This document shows positions 17,340 to 28,651 of a DNA stretch of 64,000 bases, piece by piece. Each line of letters begins with the position of its first letter. Positions within the stretch are counted from its first letter, which is position 1. Source of the stretch: Ancylomarina subtilis (GTDB taxonomy: Bacteria > Bacteroidota > Bacteroidia > Bacteroidales > Marinifilaceae); the NCBI RefSeq assembly GCF_004217115.1, contig NZ_SHKN01000001.1:561781-625780 (forward strand). Reading direction: 5' to 3'. The position numbers and the translations under genes were made by a program. The notes beneath the pieces are model-generated. The model saw nothing but the letters and a program-made list of their open reading frames with translations. It did no database searches and was not told the DNA's origin.

Positions 17340-18097
17340 TTTAAGTCTTTTATATTGAAGACAGGGCCCTCAGTACATACACATTTATTACCTTTTTTTG
17401 TGTCTGTCACACAGCACAAACAAGCTCCAAAGCCACATGCCATCGTGTTTTCAAGAGAAACCTCACATGGAATACCTTTTGACTCAGCATAAGCTGCTAC
17501 GGCCTTCATCATGGGTTCCGGACCACATGTAAAGCTGTAATCGAAGCTCTCATTCTCCAATACAGAGTGTTGAGTGGGATAGCCCTTTTCACCTTGAGAA
17601 CCGTCCTCAGTGGTTATCAAAATACGTCCATAGGGCTTATAGGCCTCTAAACCAACGGCATCATAAGAGGAACGAACACCCAAAATAGTGGTTACCTCGT
17701 TGCCGGCTTCATGTAGAAATTTAGATAAATATAATAATGGAGCGACCCCACAACCTCCACCAATAAGCAGAGTTTTAGAGTTTTTAGGGATGGTATAAGA
17801 ATTGCCTAAAGGATAAACAATATTCAGTTTATCGCCAATCTTAAGCTCTCCTAAAGACTTGGTGCCTTCACCAATACGTTTAACAAAGAGTTGAATAACA
17901 TTTCTGTCGTAATCCACATTGTGTATTGAAAGAGGGCGGCGTAAGAAAACCGCATTGTTATTGTCAACTCTCACATTAACAAACTGGCCTGGCAGAATCT
18001 CAGGCAAAGCTTCATAGGCTTTGACATCAAGCACAAAATGCTCACAATTAAGCTCTTCGTACTTAACAAGTTCAAAGTCCTGGATTAGTTTCTTCAT
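17333..18097 (-). CDS. pyrK: Dihydroorotate dehydrogenase B, electron-transfer subunit
   Basis: 254 residues from the ATG at 18097 ([11 protein letters not shown]); the longer frame to 18127 adds ten unlikely residues. FAD-binding ferredoxin-reductase fold: [21 protein letters not shown] (FAD), [15 protein letters not shown] (NAD) and a C-terminal cysteine cluster CGFGACLCC with a later KCVC, which binds the 2Fe-2S centre. It precedes pyrD in the transcript and overlaps it. Confidence 0.95.
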   Translation of the reverse strand: MKKLIQDFELVKYEELNCEHFVLDVKAYEALPEILPGQFVNVRVDNNNAVFLRRPLSIHNVDYDRNVIQLFVKRIGEGTKSLGELKIGDKLNIVYPLGNSYTIPKNSKTLLIGGGCGVAPLLYLSKFLHEAGNEVTTILGVRSSYDAVGLEAYKPYGRILITTEDGSQGEKGYPTQHSVLENESFDYSFTCGPEPMMKAVAAYAESKGIPCEVSLENTMACGFGACLCCVTDTKKGNKCVCTEGPVFNIKDLKW

Positions 18098-18330
18098 ACT
18101 TTTTTTATGGGTATAAAATGGAAGCATCAGAGCTTTGTGGGCTTCAAATGCTGTTTAATAGTAAATCGAGTTCAAAGATAAGCGAAATATTCGCTTGCTC
18201 AAAGGGAAATGAACTTCCCAAGAGACTTTAAAGTCATTCAAAACAAGAATACAGAATTAATGAAATAAAAAAAGCCATAGAAGGGAATCTAAGGCTTTAG
18301 AGCGGTTCAAACGGCTTATTACGGCTACAT

Positions 18331-18765
18331 TTAGGCTGGATTGTATTCTTTAAAAGTCTTATCGCTGTAAAAGACCACAACTTTTTCAATTTTTTTGTCC
18401 GATAAAAAGGCAGACATATCCAGGTTAGGTAGCGGCTCACTTTGGGGTTTTGCTGTCTCTGATACTTCTTTTTTTAATCTGGGCGGCTGTGCAGACTGAT
18501 AGGGTTCAGGCTCATCGTCCTTAATTATCTCCTGAAAAAGACTGCCTGAGTCTGATTTTTTACTCATTTCTCCGCTGCCAGATATTAACCAATCTCCGCT
18601 AACATGAGGAAAAGAACGCATGATCTTTTGTATAAAGTCCAAACTCGGATTATTACGGCCGGATAAGATATGAGACATGCTAGAGCGCTGAACACCAATA
18701 ATATCAGCAAATTTCGAAGCACTTAGGCCTTCACTATTGAGTAATTGAATGATTCTATCTTTCAT
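18331..18765 (-). CDS. XRE-family DNA-binding protein
   Basis: 144 residues from the ATG at 18765 (MKDRIIQLL); upstream in-frame codons to 18846 lack a convincing start. Residues about 4-60 are a Cro/CI-type helix-turn-helix (SASKFADIIGVQRSSMSHILSGRNNPSLDFIQKI), followed by GDWLISGSGEMSK. A proline-rich linker leads to a short C-terminal segment (VVFYSDKTFKEYNPA). No peptidase domain is present. The target is unknown. A 24-bp palindrome (18898-18921) lies upstream, possibly its operator. It stands alone beside a large gene-free region. Confidence 0.85.
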   Translation of the reverse strand: MKDRIIQLLNSEGLSASKFADIIGVQRSSMSHILSGRNNPSLDFIQKIMRSFPHVSGDWLISGSGEMSKKSDSGSLFQEIIKDDEPEPYQSAQPPRLKKEVSETAKPQSEPLPNLDMSAFLSDKKIEKVVVFYSDKTFKEYNPA

Positions 18766-18897
18766 GCTTATGCGATTTAGGTCAAAAAGGGATGATATTT
18801 TCTGATTTTTTGAAATTGTTACAAGTGTTAATTCTGTCAACTGCACAAATGTAATTTAAAATTAACAATTATCAAAATTTAGGATTCACAAAAAGCA

Positions 18898-18921
18898 ATT
18901 ACTTTTGTACACAAAAGTAAT
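18898..18921. promoter_or_regulatory. Palindromic operator-like site
   Basis: ATTACTTTTGT and ACAAAAGTAAT are perfect 11-bp inverted arms separated by AC. It lies 133 bp upstream of the XRE gene start. No T run follows, so it is more like a dimeric repressor site than a terminator. Confidence 0.5.
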
Positions 18922-20032
18922 CCCTATGAAAGTAGATATTTATTACAAATGTTACTCATTAAACAGTCAATAAGTATATCTGCATTTGAATGTATTCAAA
19001 CAGAGGCCTATTAGCGTTAAAGTGTAATTAGTTTACAAATGACCAGTCTGCCAGGCCTGCAATATTAATCTTCTAATAACAGAGTGTAATTATCTCATTA
19101 ATTAGTTAATTAGGTGTCAATTTAAAGTATAATCCGACTATGTAAACCCATATTACAACTGTATTTATAAGATTTAAAGTAAATTACGTATGATTATATA
19201 TAAGTAATTGATTATGATGGAATACTAATATTTAAAAGCTTATGCATTGCACAGTATTCAACGGATATGTGACATATGTTACTTTAATCTTAAAGAATTA
19301 CTTTATATAAAGCTTGTAAAAACTTGGTTTTATGATCATAGTCATATAGAATATTAGCTATACATGCATCATTAATATCATGTTCCATAACTGAATTTTT
19401 AGCGTGTTACAATTGTTGCCTTATGTAGTTTAAGTTACATATTGCAATCCACATTAAAGTTCATGTTTGTAAATTCAACCTTTATGGGTTTACAATAACC
19501 CAGTTCACTTATGTAACAATCATTTTTAACTTTTTTTCTTCAAAGATGTGACTTTGTAAATTTTGAAACTCGGGTCTAACTCCCCTATTCACCTTAAAAC
19601 TCAATGACAATTGTAAAATACATGTAGGATAATACACCGAGAGTTAAATATGTAAATCTCAGATCGGTTTAAGGCCCCTTATTTCGCCATTAAAAAATTG
19701 AAAATCAATAAATACAGGTGGATTTGCATGCAATTTCAATGACCAATACAGGCGGTGAAGTAGAAGAAATGCCTTTTAAAATATGTATTCTAAGCCTTTT
19801 GTTTGGAAAATGAGGAATTAGGTGATTCTCGATAAGTTGAAAAGATGACTTTCGTCCCTATTGCTTTACTTTTAGATTTTTGGAATCGAATATGTCCTCT
19901 TTTTTATTTTAACAACCATAGAATGGAATAAAATATTAAAGGCTAATAAATGTTGAGGGATATTGAAAAATAAAAAGTGTAGAAACGAATTCCGTTTTTA
20001 CACTTTCAATAGATTTATTCAACGATTACGGG
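18922..20032. other. Gene-free AT-rich region with clustered TGTAA/TTACA words
   Basis: No open frame of gene-like quality is seen. Between 18850 and 19660 I count about 14 TGTAA or TTACA words, roughly four times what base composition suggests, plus a near-palindrome GTGACATATGTTAC at 19269-19282. It could be a regulatory region, an unrecognised RNA or a decayed gene. No known RNA family was recognised. Confidence 0.5.
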
Positions 20033-21295
20033 TTATTCATCTCGGATAGCATCAATGGGTTTGATTGAAACAGCACGCTTGGCTGGGATAATTCCTGCAA
20101 TAATACCTGATAAGATCAGGATGCCCAAGGCAAGCATGGCCAAATTGAAATTCACTTCGGGATGTGTGAACATGGGTTGATCTCCTCCACTTTTCTCAAT
20201 AGCAAAACTCAATAACTCTAGCAAAACAACGCCAATTGTTAAGCCAACCCAACCCGCTATAGACGTTAACACAACAGATTCAGTAATAACAGAACTGATA
20301 ATCATGGATGGCGAAGCACCAATCGCCCGCTGAATACCAATCTCCTTGGTTCTTTTTTTCACGATGAACAACATGATATTACTGACACCAATAATTCCAG
20401 CTAGTAACGTACCAATACCAACAATCCAAATTAAACCTGAAATACCTAAAAAAAGTTTATTAATCTTAATAAATTCCTGCTCAACATTATGACTCCCAAT
20501 AGCCCTGTCATCATCAGGGTGTATTTTATGACGGCGTTTTAATAGATCCTTTACTTTACCTTCCACATAACTGGCCGTATAATTATCCTTGGAGGTGATG
20601 GAATAATGTCCAACCCGATTCCCATAATTGTATGTTTTTTGAAGCGTAGTAAAAGGAATGAAAACACATTGATCCTGCCATTCACCCCATCCCTGAGAAT
20701 GCATGGAATGAAATACCCCAACCACTTGAAAAAAGATCCCATTAATCTTGATGTAGTCACCAACGGCTTCTTCATCATCTTTAAAAAGCACCTCATGCAC
20801 ACGTTTACCAATTACAGCGACCTTTCTGTTCTTTTGTAAGTCGATTTCATTTAAAAAACGTCCGGAAGTCATATTTAAGGGATCAATCTTATTTACGTCT
20901 GGCACATCACCCAATATGCTGAAAGCACCCGTTTTAAGACCGCGAACCACATTATTGTTGGCATTACCACCTCTGGCCTCAATACGTGGAGCCAGAAGCT
21001 TGATTTCAGGGATATTATCCAATAGCGCCTGCGTATCCTCATTGGTAAAATTATAACGACGCCCTTGTTTAAATCCTTTATAGGCCTTGCTGGTGGGTTG
21101 TGCCCAAACGAAAACGGAATTTGTGGCAAAATCTCCCATGCCATAATACACCCCATTTTCAAGCCCCTTGCCTGATCCAAGCATGATTATCAGCATAAAT
21201 ATTCCCCAAAACACACCAAATGCGGTTAGGAAAGTTCGCATCTTATTACTTTTAAGCGCCATATAGACTTCTGTCCACCTATCTTTATCGAACAT
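20033..21295 (-). CDS. MacB/FtsX-type ABC transporter permease (1)
   Basis: 420 residues. A cytoplasmic N-terminus (DRWTEVYMALKSNKMRTFLTAFGV) leads to one membrane helix, a large periplasmic MacB-core domain, then three C-terminal helices around GVSNIMLFIVKKRTKEIGIQRAIGASP, the signature of MacB-type permeases. Such proteins transmit force across the membrane to export lipopeptides or peptides. It is a paralogue of the next gene. No ABC ATPase or periplasmic adaptor is encoded beside the pair, so the ATPase must lie elsewhere. Confidence 0.9.
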   Translation of the reverse strand: MFDKDRWTEVYMALKSNKMRTFLTAFGVFWGIFMLIIMLGSGKGLENGVYYGMGDFATNSVFVWAQPTSKAYKGFKQGRRYNFTNEDTQALLDNIPEIKLLAPRIEARGGNANNNVVRGLKTGAFSILGDVPDVNKIDPLNMTSGRFLNEIDLQKNRKVAVIGKRVHEVLFKDDEEAVGDYIKINGIFFQVVGVFHSMHSQGWGEWQDQCVFIPFTTLQKTYNYGNRVGHYSITSKDNYTASYVEGKVKDLLKRRHKIHPDDDRAIGSHNVEQEFIKINKLFLGISGLIWIVGIGTLLAGIIGVSNIMLFIVKKRTKEIGIQRAIGASPSMIISSVITESVVLTSIAGWVGLTIGVVLLELLSFAIEKSGGDQPMFTHPEVNFNLAMLALGILILSGIIAGIIPAKRAVSIKPIDAIRDE

Positions 21296-21350
21296 CTTAT
21301 TTAATTTATGTGTGAATCATTACCATCTTATTAATAGATTCTTTTAAGAT

Positions 21351-22577
21351 TTATTCTTCAGAAAGTGCCTCAATTGGAAGAATGGAAGCTGCTTTTCGTG
21401 CTGGAAAAAATCCGGCAATCGCTCCGGATAAAACCAGTAAAACGGTCGCGCTGAATGCGACCCGTAAATCCACAGAAGGATTCATAAAGAATTCAATTTG
21501 AGTATGTGGGGCAAGTATTTCAAGAAGAATGACTCCCATAGCCAAACCAACATAACCGGCAACTGAAGTAATTAGTATAGACTCTGTTAAAACCAATGAA
21601 ACTATTGATAATGGAGTTGCTCCCAGTGCTTTTCGGATACCAATTTCACGAGTTCGTTCCCTAACGACAATAATCATGATATTACTGACACCCACAATTC
21701 CGGCAATAATGGTTCCCAGGCCAATAATCCAAACGAACATCCGTATTCCGGCAAACAAAGCCATGGTTCGCTGATAATTTTCCATATTATTATTGATGAA
21801 CATGGCTCGCTTGTCTTCTGGGTTGAATTTATGTCGCGCAGCAAACGTACGCTTCAATTGCTTTTCCATCTGTTTCAACTCTTCAATATTATGGGTATTG
21901 GTAGTAAAGGACATATTGGAAATGCGGTTCGCTCCATCGAAAACCCGTTGGGCAGTTGAAACAGGGATATACACCCGCTGCAAATCCCTCTCAGAATGAT
22001 CTGTAAATGTTCCGATAACCAAAAAAGGGATATTGTTGATTTTGATATATTTGCCAACGGGTTCCTCCTTCTTGAACAAAGCATCTTCTACAACCGTTGA
22101 GATAGCAACAACCTTTCGATAGTCCTTAATATCGATTTCATTTAAGAATCGCCCTTTCAGACTTGTTGTATTCTCCAGCGTTTCGGTATCCGGATGGACA
22201 GCAACAATCGTGTAATTGACATATTCTGTTTTGTAAGAAATTAAGTTGTCGCCTCGGATAGTAAATCGGGAACTGATTTTATCCACATCCAAGCCCGATT
22301 CTTTCGTTCTGGAATAATCCTCATTGGTAAATTGGATGCGTCTTCCAGGTTGCATGCCAGCAAAGGCCATACTGGTTTGTCCACTGTAGAGCCAAAGGCT
22401 GTTTTCGGCATCAGCCTTAAATTGGTTTAAGACTCCATTTTGGAGACCATTCCCTGATCCCAACAAAATGATGAGCATAAAAATACCCCACGACACACTA
22501 AAGCCGGTCAGTATGGTACGAAGCTTATTTTTGCGAATGGTTTCGTAGATTTCTTGCCATTTATCAAGATCAAACAT
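21351..22577 (-). CDS. MacB/FtsX-type ABC transporter permease (2)
   Basis: 408 residues, same architecture as its neighbour: DKWQEIYETIRKNKLRTILTGFSVSWGIFML, a periplasmic domain with RFLNEIDIKDYRKV, and GVSNIMIIVVRERTREIGIRKALGATP before the last helices. The two genes are 55 bases apart on one strand and probably form a heterodimeric permease. The ATPase partner is not in the window. Confidence 0.9.
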   Translation of the reverse strand: MFDLDKWQEIYETIRKNKLRTILTGFSVSWGIFMLIILLGSGNGLQNGVLNQFKADAENSLWLYSGQTSMAFAGMQPGRRIQFTNEDYSRTKESGLDVDKISSRFTIRGDNLISYKTEYVNYTIVAVHPDTETLENTTSLKGRFLNEIDIKDYRKVVAISTVVEDALFKKEEPVGKYIKINNIPFLVIGTFTDHSERDLQRVYIPVSTAQRVFDGANRISNMSFTTNTHNIEELKQMEKQLKRTFAARHKFNPEDKRAMFINNNMENYQRTMALFAGIRMFVWIIGLGTIIAGIVGVSNIMIIVVRERTREIGIRKALGATPLSIVSLVLTESILITSVAGYVGLAMGVILLEILAPHTQIEFFMNPSVDLRVAFSATVLLVLSGAIAGFFPARKAASILPIEALSEE

Positions 22578-22746
22578 GGGCTTAGTTTTGGTTTAAAATA
22601 TTCATACGGCAATGAATAGTGCCCAAATGGTGGTTTTAACAGACAATATGGTGGTTTTCTGTCTTCAATATAATCAAAGATTTGGAAATGAGCAAAATAA
22701 AAGGCCGCACAAGGCGGCCTTTTCTGAAAATTTTCAATTTGTATGC

Positions 22747-24795
22747 TTACAAAGCTAGATTTAATTTTACTCCTGCACGAATCCAACGTCCGGGTTGTGT
22801 AATATTCCCCATATCGAAATAATCGTGATCTAATAAATTACTTGCTTCTATATAGACAGTATAGCTTGGCTTTTGCCAGTATAACTTGGTATCGACCAAC
22901 CAAAATGGACGATACGATCGCTCTTCGAATTGACTTAAATCATTTTTATTATACCAGGTATATGATCCATTTCTGTCCTGCCAGGCAAATTGCCATGACG
23001 CCCCCAAAGATTTATATATCTTGTGATTCAAAGATATGTTTAGCTTATGATTGAGTTGGTCTAATACATAGTTTGAGATAAATTCGTCACTTGATTTATC
23101 CATTTCCATGTATGCATATTTGATCGCAATAGACTTTATGAAAAAATCTGAATCAACCAGATACCTCATATTGATATTTGAAGAAAACTCAATTCCCCAG
23201 GTGTTCAAGTCAGTAATATTTTGAGCTTGCCACTTGTCTTCGGATTTGGCTTTTACCCAATCAATCATGTTCTTTCCCTCTCTTCTGAAGATGCCGGCAT
23301 GAGCTTTAAGCCAGTTGGTATTAAACTTTAGACCTGATTCGTAAGTTGTAGCTTCTTCAGGCTCCAAATTAGTATTTCCGATATTGCTTGGGCCCACATA
23401 ATACAAATCGGTAAAAGTTGGCATGCGTAATGACTTATTTACAGAAGCATAGAATTTGGTATTTCCCGTGATCTGATAACTCATATCCAAGCCTGGATAG
23501 AAGCTGAAACTTCTATCTAAATCCGAATTCCAATTGGCCAATACGCCAGCTGTAAATGTAAATTTATCAAGAAAAACATTGTGTTCTAAAAAGTAGCTTA
23601 AATTGGTTCGGGTGTGACTTTTAGTAAAGAAAGCCCCTGACTCACCAGGCACCTTCATCGATTTTTCCATCAATTCACCCAGCACATTACTCCAGACATT
23701 TTCAGATCTGAATTCAACACCGGCTGCAGTTTTTCCCAAACTCGATGAGAAAGCAAAATTCATACTCGATCCGTATACATCCGTCAGATGATAGTTGTGA
23801 TTTGTATACCAGGAAGCCGGATTGTTTCGGAATAACTCAAACCTGTCCTGACTACGTCTCCAATAAATATTGGGCGTCATCTTTACTTTACCATTTGTGG
23901 TCAAACGTAAGCTGGCAAAAGAGGTTTTATTTTCTTCAAATTGATTAGGAAATTTGGGCGTGTAGAATGAATTAGCACCATAAGCCTTTTCATTATATCC
24001 CAATTGGAGATCCAATTGTCCGACTTCAGTTGAGAGCTTTCCCTGATAGAACGCATTGGTATTTCTGAAGTCTGTATTCTCAATATAGCCATCGCTTGAT
24101 TTATGAGCCAAAGCCAGGTAGGATTTCAATTTCCCGCTAATGATGGTCGTATTGGCAGATCCGGAATAAAAACCATTTTCACCAGCTGAGATATTTGCTT
24201 TTAGCTTATTCTTATTTTCAGTTCCTGTTATAAAATTGATGGCTCCACTAAAAGCATTGGGACCATAAACCCGGGCTCCTGGTCCCTGAAGCACTTCTAC
24301 CCTTTCGATACTCTCAATATCAACGGGAAGATTCATGCTTAAGTGCCCTGTTTGAGGATCGGTAATATTCACGCCATTGAGCAAAATCATGGTCTGATCG
24401 AAATTCCCCCCCCGAATGCTGACATCGGCTTGCACGCCATGATTTCCCCTTTGGCGCACATCCACATTTAAAACATACTCCAATAAGTCTTGCAAACTTT
24501 GAACCGGAGCAGCCTCAATTGCTTTTTTATCCATGATGGTAACGACTCGAGCCATCTGCGAATAGGTCACACTTGCCCGTTGCGCACTAACGACAACTTC
24601 ATCGAGCTTTTTATTGTTATTTACAATGATCGTATCTGCCTGAGCAAAACTTTCATAAGGAACTGTGACAAGGCTGTAAGCAACCAGTAGAGATGAAATT
24701 GCACACTGTTTATTGAGACTTTTAAATATCGAATACGATTTGCGGGTCCATTTCCTGAAATAGGATATATCTGAATTTACTTTTAATTTCTTCAT
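22747..24795 (-). CDS. TonB-dependent outer-membrane receptor, BtuB-like
   Basis: 682 residues. An extended N-terminus with a hydrophobic segment (about 30-50) and FAQADT suggests a signal peptide. The plug follows: KLDEVVVSAQRASVT, LQDLLEYVLNVDVRQRG, ADVSIRGGNFDQTMILLNGVNITDPQTGH, VEVLQGPGARVYGPNAFSGAINFIT. The rest is a 22-strand barrel ending WIRAGVKLNLAL. The short length and plug resemble cobalamin receptors rather than SusC-type proteins. A role in corrinoid uptake would fit the cob cluster 6.5 kb away but no cobalamin riboswitch is seen. Energy comes from TonB-ExbBD. Confidence 0.85.
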   Translation of the reverse strand: MKKLKVNSDISYFRKWTRKSYSIFKSLNKQCAISSLLVAYSLVTVPYESFAQADTIIVNNNKKLDEVVVSAQRASVTYSQMARVVTIMDKKAIEAAPVQSLQDLLEYVLNVDVRQRGNHGVQADVSIRGGNFDQTMILLNGVNITDPQTGHLSMNLPVDIESIERVEVLQGPGARVYGPNAFSGAINFITGTENKNKLKANISAGENGFYSGSANTTIISGKLKSYLALAHKSSDGYIENTDFRNTNAFYQGKLSTEVGQLDLQLGYNEKAYGANSFYTPKFPNQFEENKTSFASLRLTTNGKVKMTPNIYWRRSQDRFELFRNNPASWYTNHNYHLTDVYGSSMNFAFSSSLGKTAAGVEFRSENVWSNVLGELMEKSMKVPGESGAFFTKSHTRTNLSYFLEHNVFLDKFTFTAGVLANWNSDLDRSFSFYPGLDMSYQITGNTKFYASVNKSLRMPTFTDLYYVGPSNIGNTNLEPEEATTYESGLKFNTNWLKAHAGIFRREGKNMIDWVKAKSEDKWQAQNITDLNTWGIEFSSNINMRYLVDSDFFIKSIAIKYAYMEMDKSSDEFISNYVLDQLNHKLNISLNHKIYKSLGASWQFAWQDRNGSYTWYNKNDLSQFEERSYRPFWLVDTKLYWQKPSYTVYIEASNLLDHDYFDMGNITQPGRWIRAGVKLNLAL

Positions 24796-24841
24796 CTAAA
24801 ATTTAATCTAATTTGTATGGTAAAAACAATTTTATTTTTAT

Positions 24842-24860
24842 CGAGTCTTAATAAGACTCG
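24842..24860. promoter_or_regulatory. Palindrome upstream of the TonB receptor
   Basis: CGAGTCTTA and TAAGACTCG are perfect 9-bp arms around one central base, 47 bp before the receptor start codon. No T run follows, so a repressor site or 5'-UTR stem is more likely than a terminator. Confidence 0.45.
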
Positions 24861-24986
24861 GTAGTTTGAACAAATATAGATATTAAATTAGAAGATAAGC
24901 GTGATCTTAATTCGTATTTTTAATGTGTCCGCTTAATCTAAAAGAAGGTCCTTGAAAATCATTTAATAAGAGAATGAACAGATTTT

Positions 24987-25025
24987 GGTTAAAAGAAAAT
25001 TACCATTCCAGGAAAGAATGGTAAT
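24987..25025 (-). terminator. Terminator after the thioesterase gene
   Basis: On the minus strand ATTACCATTC and GAATGGTAAT pair perfectly (10 bp, 7-base loop) and are followed by TTTCTTTT. Confidence 0.75.
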
Positions 25026-25066
25026 CGCAGTGCTCATTATGCTTTTATTCAAAAATGAATGACATT

Positions 25067-25471
25067 TTAGTTTAGGTGGTCAGCGAAAATCTCATCAAAG
25101 ATCTCCCCTTTGGTCAGTCTTCCATTTTTTAAACAAATCGTAAATACCTTCCCCTTGGCGCAAAGTTTATTGTCTGATAAACGATAAATATCTTCATGGA
25201 AAATCAGCTTTGGACCATCTCTATCGATATTCAATTTCACAACAAATTCATCTCCCGAACTCAATGAGATTTTAAAGTCGATCTCAACTCGTGCCACCAT
25301 GGCATCTAAACCTTGATCATGCAAAACTTTAAAATTGTTACCTGCTGATTCTAAGAATTCATGACGGGCATGTTCAAGATAGTTCTGATAGACTGAATTG
25401 TTTACAACACCCTGCAAATCACATTCATAATCGCGAACTTTTAATTTTAACTCGTAGATATAGTTTTTCAT
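25067..25471 (-). CDS. 4-hydroxybenzoyl-CoA-type acyl-CoA thioesterase
   Basis: 134 residues, single hot-dog fold. VRDYECDLQGVVNNSVYQNYLEHARHEFL carries the YbgC/FadM-like motif in which Asp is catalytic (D-x-x-G-V-V-N-N-x-x-Y). It hydrolyses an acyl-CoA or acyl-ACP in the cytoplasm. It lies 95 bases after fabG on the same strand, which suggests a role linked to fatty-acid metabolism, although a terminator separates them. Confidence 0.88.
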   Translation of the reverse strand: MKNYIYELKLKVRDYECDLQGVVNNSVYQNYLEHARHEFLESAGNNFKVLHDQGLDAMVARVEIDFKISLSSGDEFVVKLNIDRDGPKLIFHEDIYRLSDNKLCAKGKVFTICLKNGRLTKGEIFDEIFADHLN

Positions 25472-25510
25472 TTGATCTAGTTTATCCTTTAAATTAGAAA
25501 GGCAAGTTCA

Positions 25511-25539
25511 TAAAAAAAGGATTGCCAAACGACAATCCT
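25511..25539 (-). terminator. Terminator after fabG
   Basis: Read on the minus strand, AGGATTG and CAATCCT pair over an 8-base loop and are followed by seven T residues. Confidence 0.8.
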
Positions 25540-25566
25540 CTTCAATATGTTTGTCTATCGTTAGAT

Positions 25567-26313
25567 TTACATGTTCATACCACCACAAACGTGGATGGTT
25601 TGACCTGTAACATAAGCAGAAAGATCTGAACCTAAGTAAACACAAGTTTTTGCAATTTCCTCTGGTGTACCCCCTCTTTTCAAAGGAATTTTAGCAGCCC
25701 ACTCTTTCACAACGTCTTCAGGAAGTTGTCCGGTCATCTCAGTGATGATGAAACCTGGAGCAATTGCATTAGAACGGATTCCACGAGAACCTAGCTCTTT
25801 CGCTACAGATTTGGTAAAACCAATGATACCAGCTTTAGATGCTGAATAGTTAGCCTGACCAGCATTTCCGCTAACCCCGACAACAGAACTCATGTTGATA
25901 ATAGATCCGCTACGTTGCTTTAACATAGTACGCTGAACAGCTTTTGTAAAGTTGAATACAGACTTAAGATTTACGTTAATAACCATATCCCACTGCTCTT
26001 CAGTCATTCTCATCAACAATGTATCCTTAGTAATACCTGCATTGTTAACTAAAATATCTACAGCACCAAATTCCTTTACAATCTCAGCTACAACTTTATC
26101 TGTATCAGCAAAATTACTTGCATCTGAAGCGTATCCTTTAGCCTTAACACCATATGAAGCGATTTCTTTTTCAGTTTCCTGAGCTGCTTCATTATAAAAT
26201 AAATCGGTGAATGCTACATTTGCACCCTGCTTTGCAAATTCAATTGCAACTGCTTTACCAATACCGCGAGACGCTCCGGTAATAATCGCTGTTTTTCCTT
26301 CTAATAACTTCAT
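25567..26313 (-). CDS. fabG: 3-oxoacyl-ACP reductase
   Basis: 248 residues, classical short-chain dehydrogenase. Motifs: TGASRGIGKAVA (NADPH), NNAG, catalytic Ser in IINMSSVVGVSGN, YSASK with the catalytic Tyr and Lys, and the C-terminal YVTGQTIHVCGGMNM. It reduces beta-ketoacyl-ACP in fatty-acid elongation. The length and C-terminus match FabG closely. Its leader contains a long-range inverted repeat (26333-26412). Confidence 0.95.
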   Translation of the reverse strand: MKLLEGKTAIITGASRGIGKAVAIEFAKQGANVAFTDLFYNEAAQETEKEIASYGVKAKGYASDASNFADTDKVVAEIVKEFGAVDILVNNAGITKDTLLMRMTEEQWDMVINVNLKSVFNFTKAVQRTMLKQRSGSIINMSSVVGVSGNAGQANYSASKAGIIGFTKSVAKELGSRGIRSNAIAPGFIITEMTGQLPEDVVKEWAAKIPLKRGGTPEEIAKTCVYLGSDLSAYVTGQTIHVCGGMNM

Positions 26314-26879
26314 TTTTCAATATTTTAAGATATAAGACGACTTCATTTTATCCGTTAGAGTTAGAAATACCCAAATAATAAATATCATCAATTTCATGAT
26401 GAATACGTCTTAATAATTAAAAATAATTCAATTTAATTCATTGATCAACTATATTATAAGTTAAATATTACTGATCAGAACAGACTTTTGATTTCTCAAA
26501 AATTGACCAACAAATATAGGATATTTTAAATAAAATAATGCTTTTCGTTTTGAACATATGCCTATAAATTCTCTAGTTCATTAGAAACAAGCCTTTTTGG
26601 ACCAATATTGAAATACTTAATTTTATCTCTAATTCTCATTTCAATTTTCTTTTTCATATGTGCTGTATTCTAATCTATTATTATTAATTTCGCAAACCGA
26701 AAATGGTCCTTATATGAAGCTTTCAAACATTTCTGTAAAGAGGTGATTTTAAAGATGAAAGGCATTTTTTTTTCACAAACAATACATTGGTTTTTATGTA
26801 TTGACATATTTATTTTTAATTGTCTCTCTACTTGTCCTAGATATAATGCAGAGGCATAAATTAAAAGATTCGCGTTTAA
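26314..26879. other. Divergent AT-rich intergenic region (fabG / ABC-F)
   Basis: 566 bases without a credible gene. The fabG-side leader holds an inverted repeat: TAAGACG-xx-TTCAT at 26333-26346 and its complement ending at 26412, about 50 bases apart, which could fold the fabG 5'-UTR. The rest shows no recognisable RNA or operator. Confidence 0.5.
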
Positions 26880-28493
<1,614 letters not shown>

Positions 28494-28515
28494 TCCGATC
28501 TAATATAGATACTTG

Positions 28516-28553
28516 AAGTCCCTCTAAAGCTTTTGTTTTAGAGGGACTTTTTC
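28516..28553 (+). terminator. Terminator after the ABC-F gene
   Basis: AAGTCCCTCTAAA and TTTAGAGGGACTT pair perfectly (13 bp) and end in a T run. Confidence 0.9.
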
Positions 28554-28651
28554 ATTCTATTCGTGATGACTTATATGAATTCTTATTTATCTTTATAAAA
28601 GACTATCTTTCTATATAGAAAACTTTGATATATCGATAATTATTAACAAAT

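Noticed and set aside
18847-20032. Small genes or a tRNA in the long non-coding stretch
   Set aside because: No frame of useful length with protein-like composition and no tRNA arm sequences such as GGTTCGAATCC were found.
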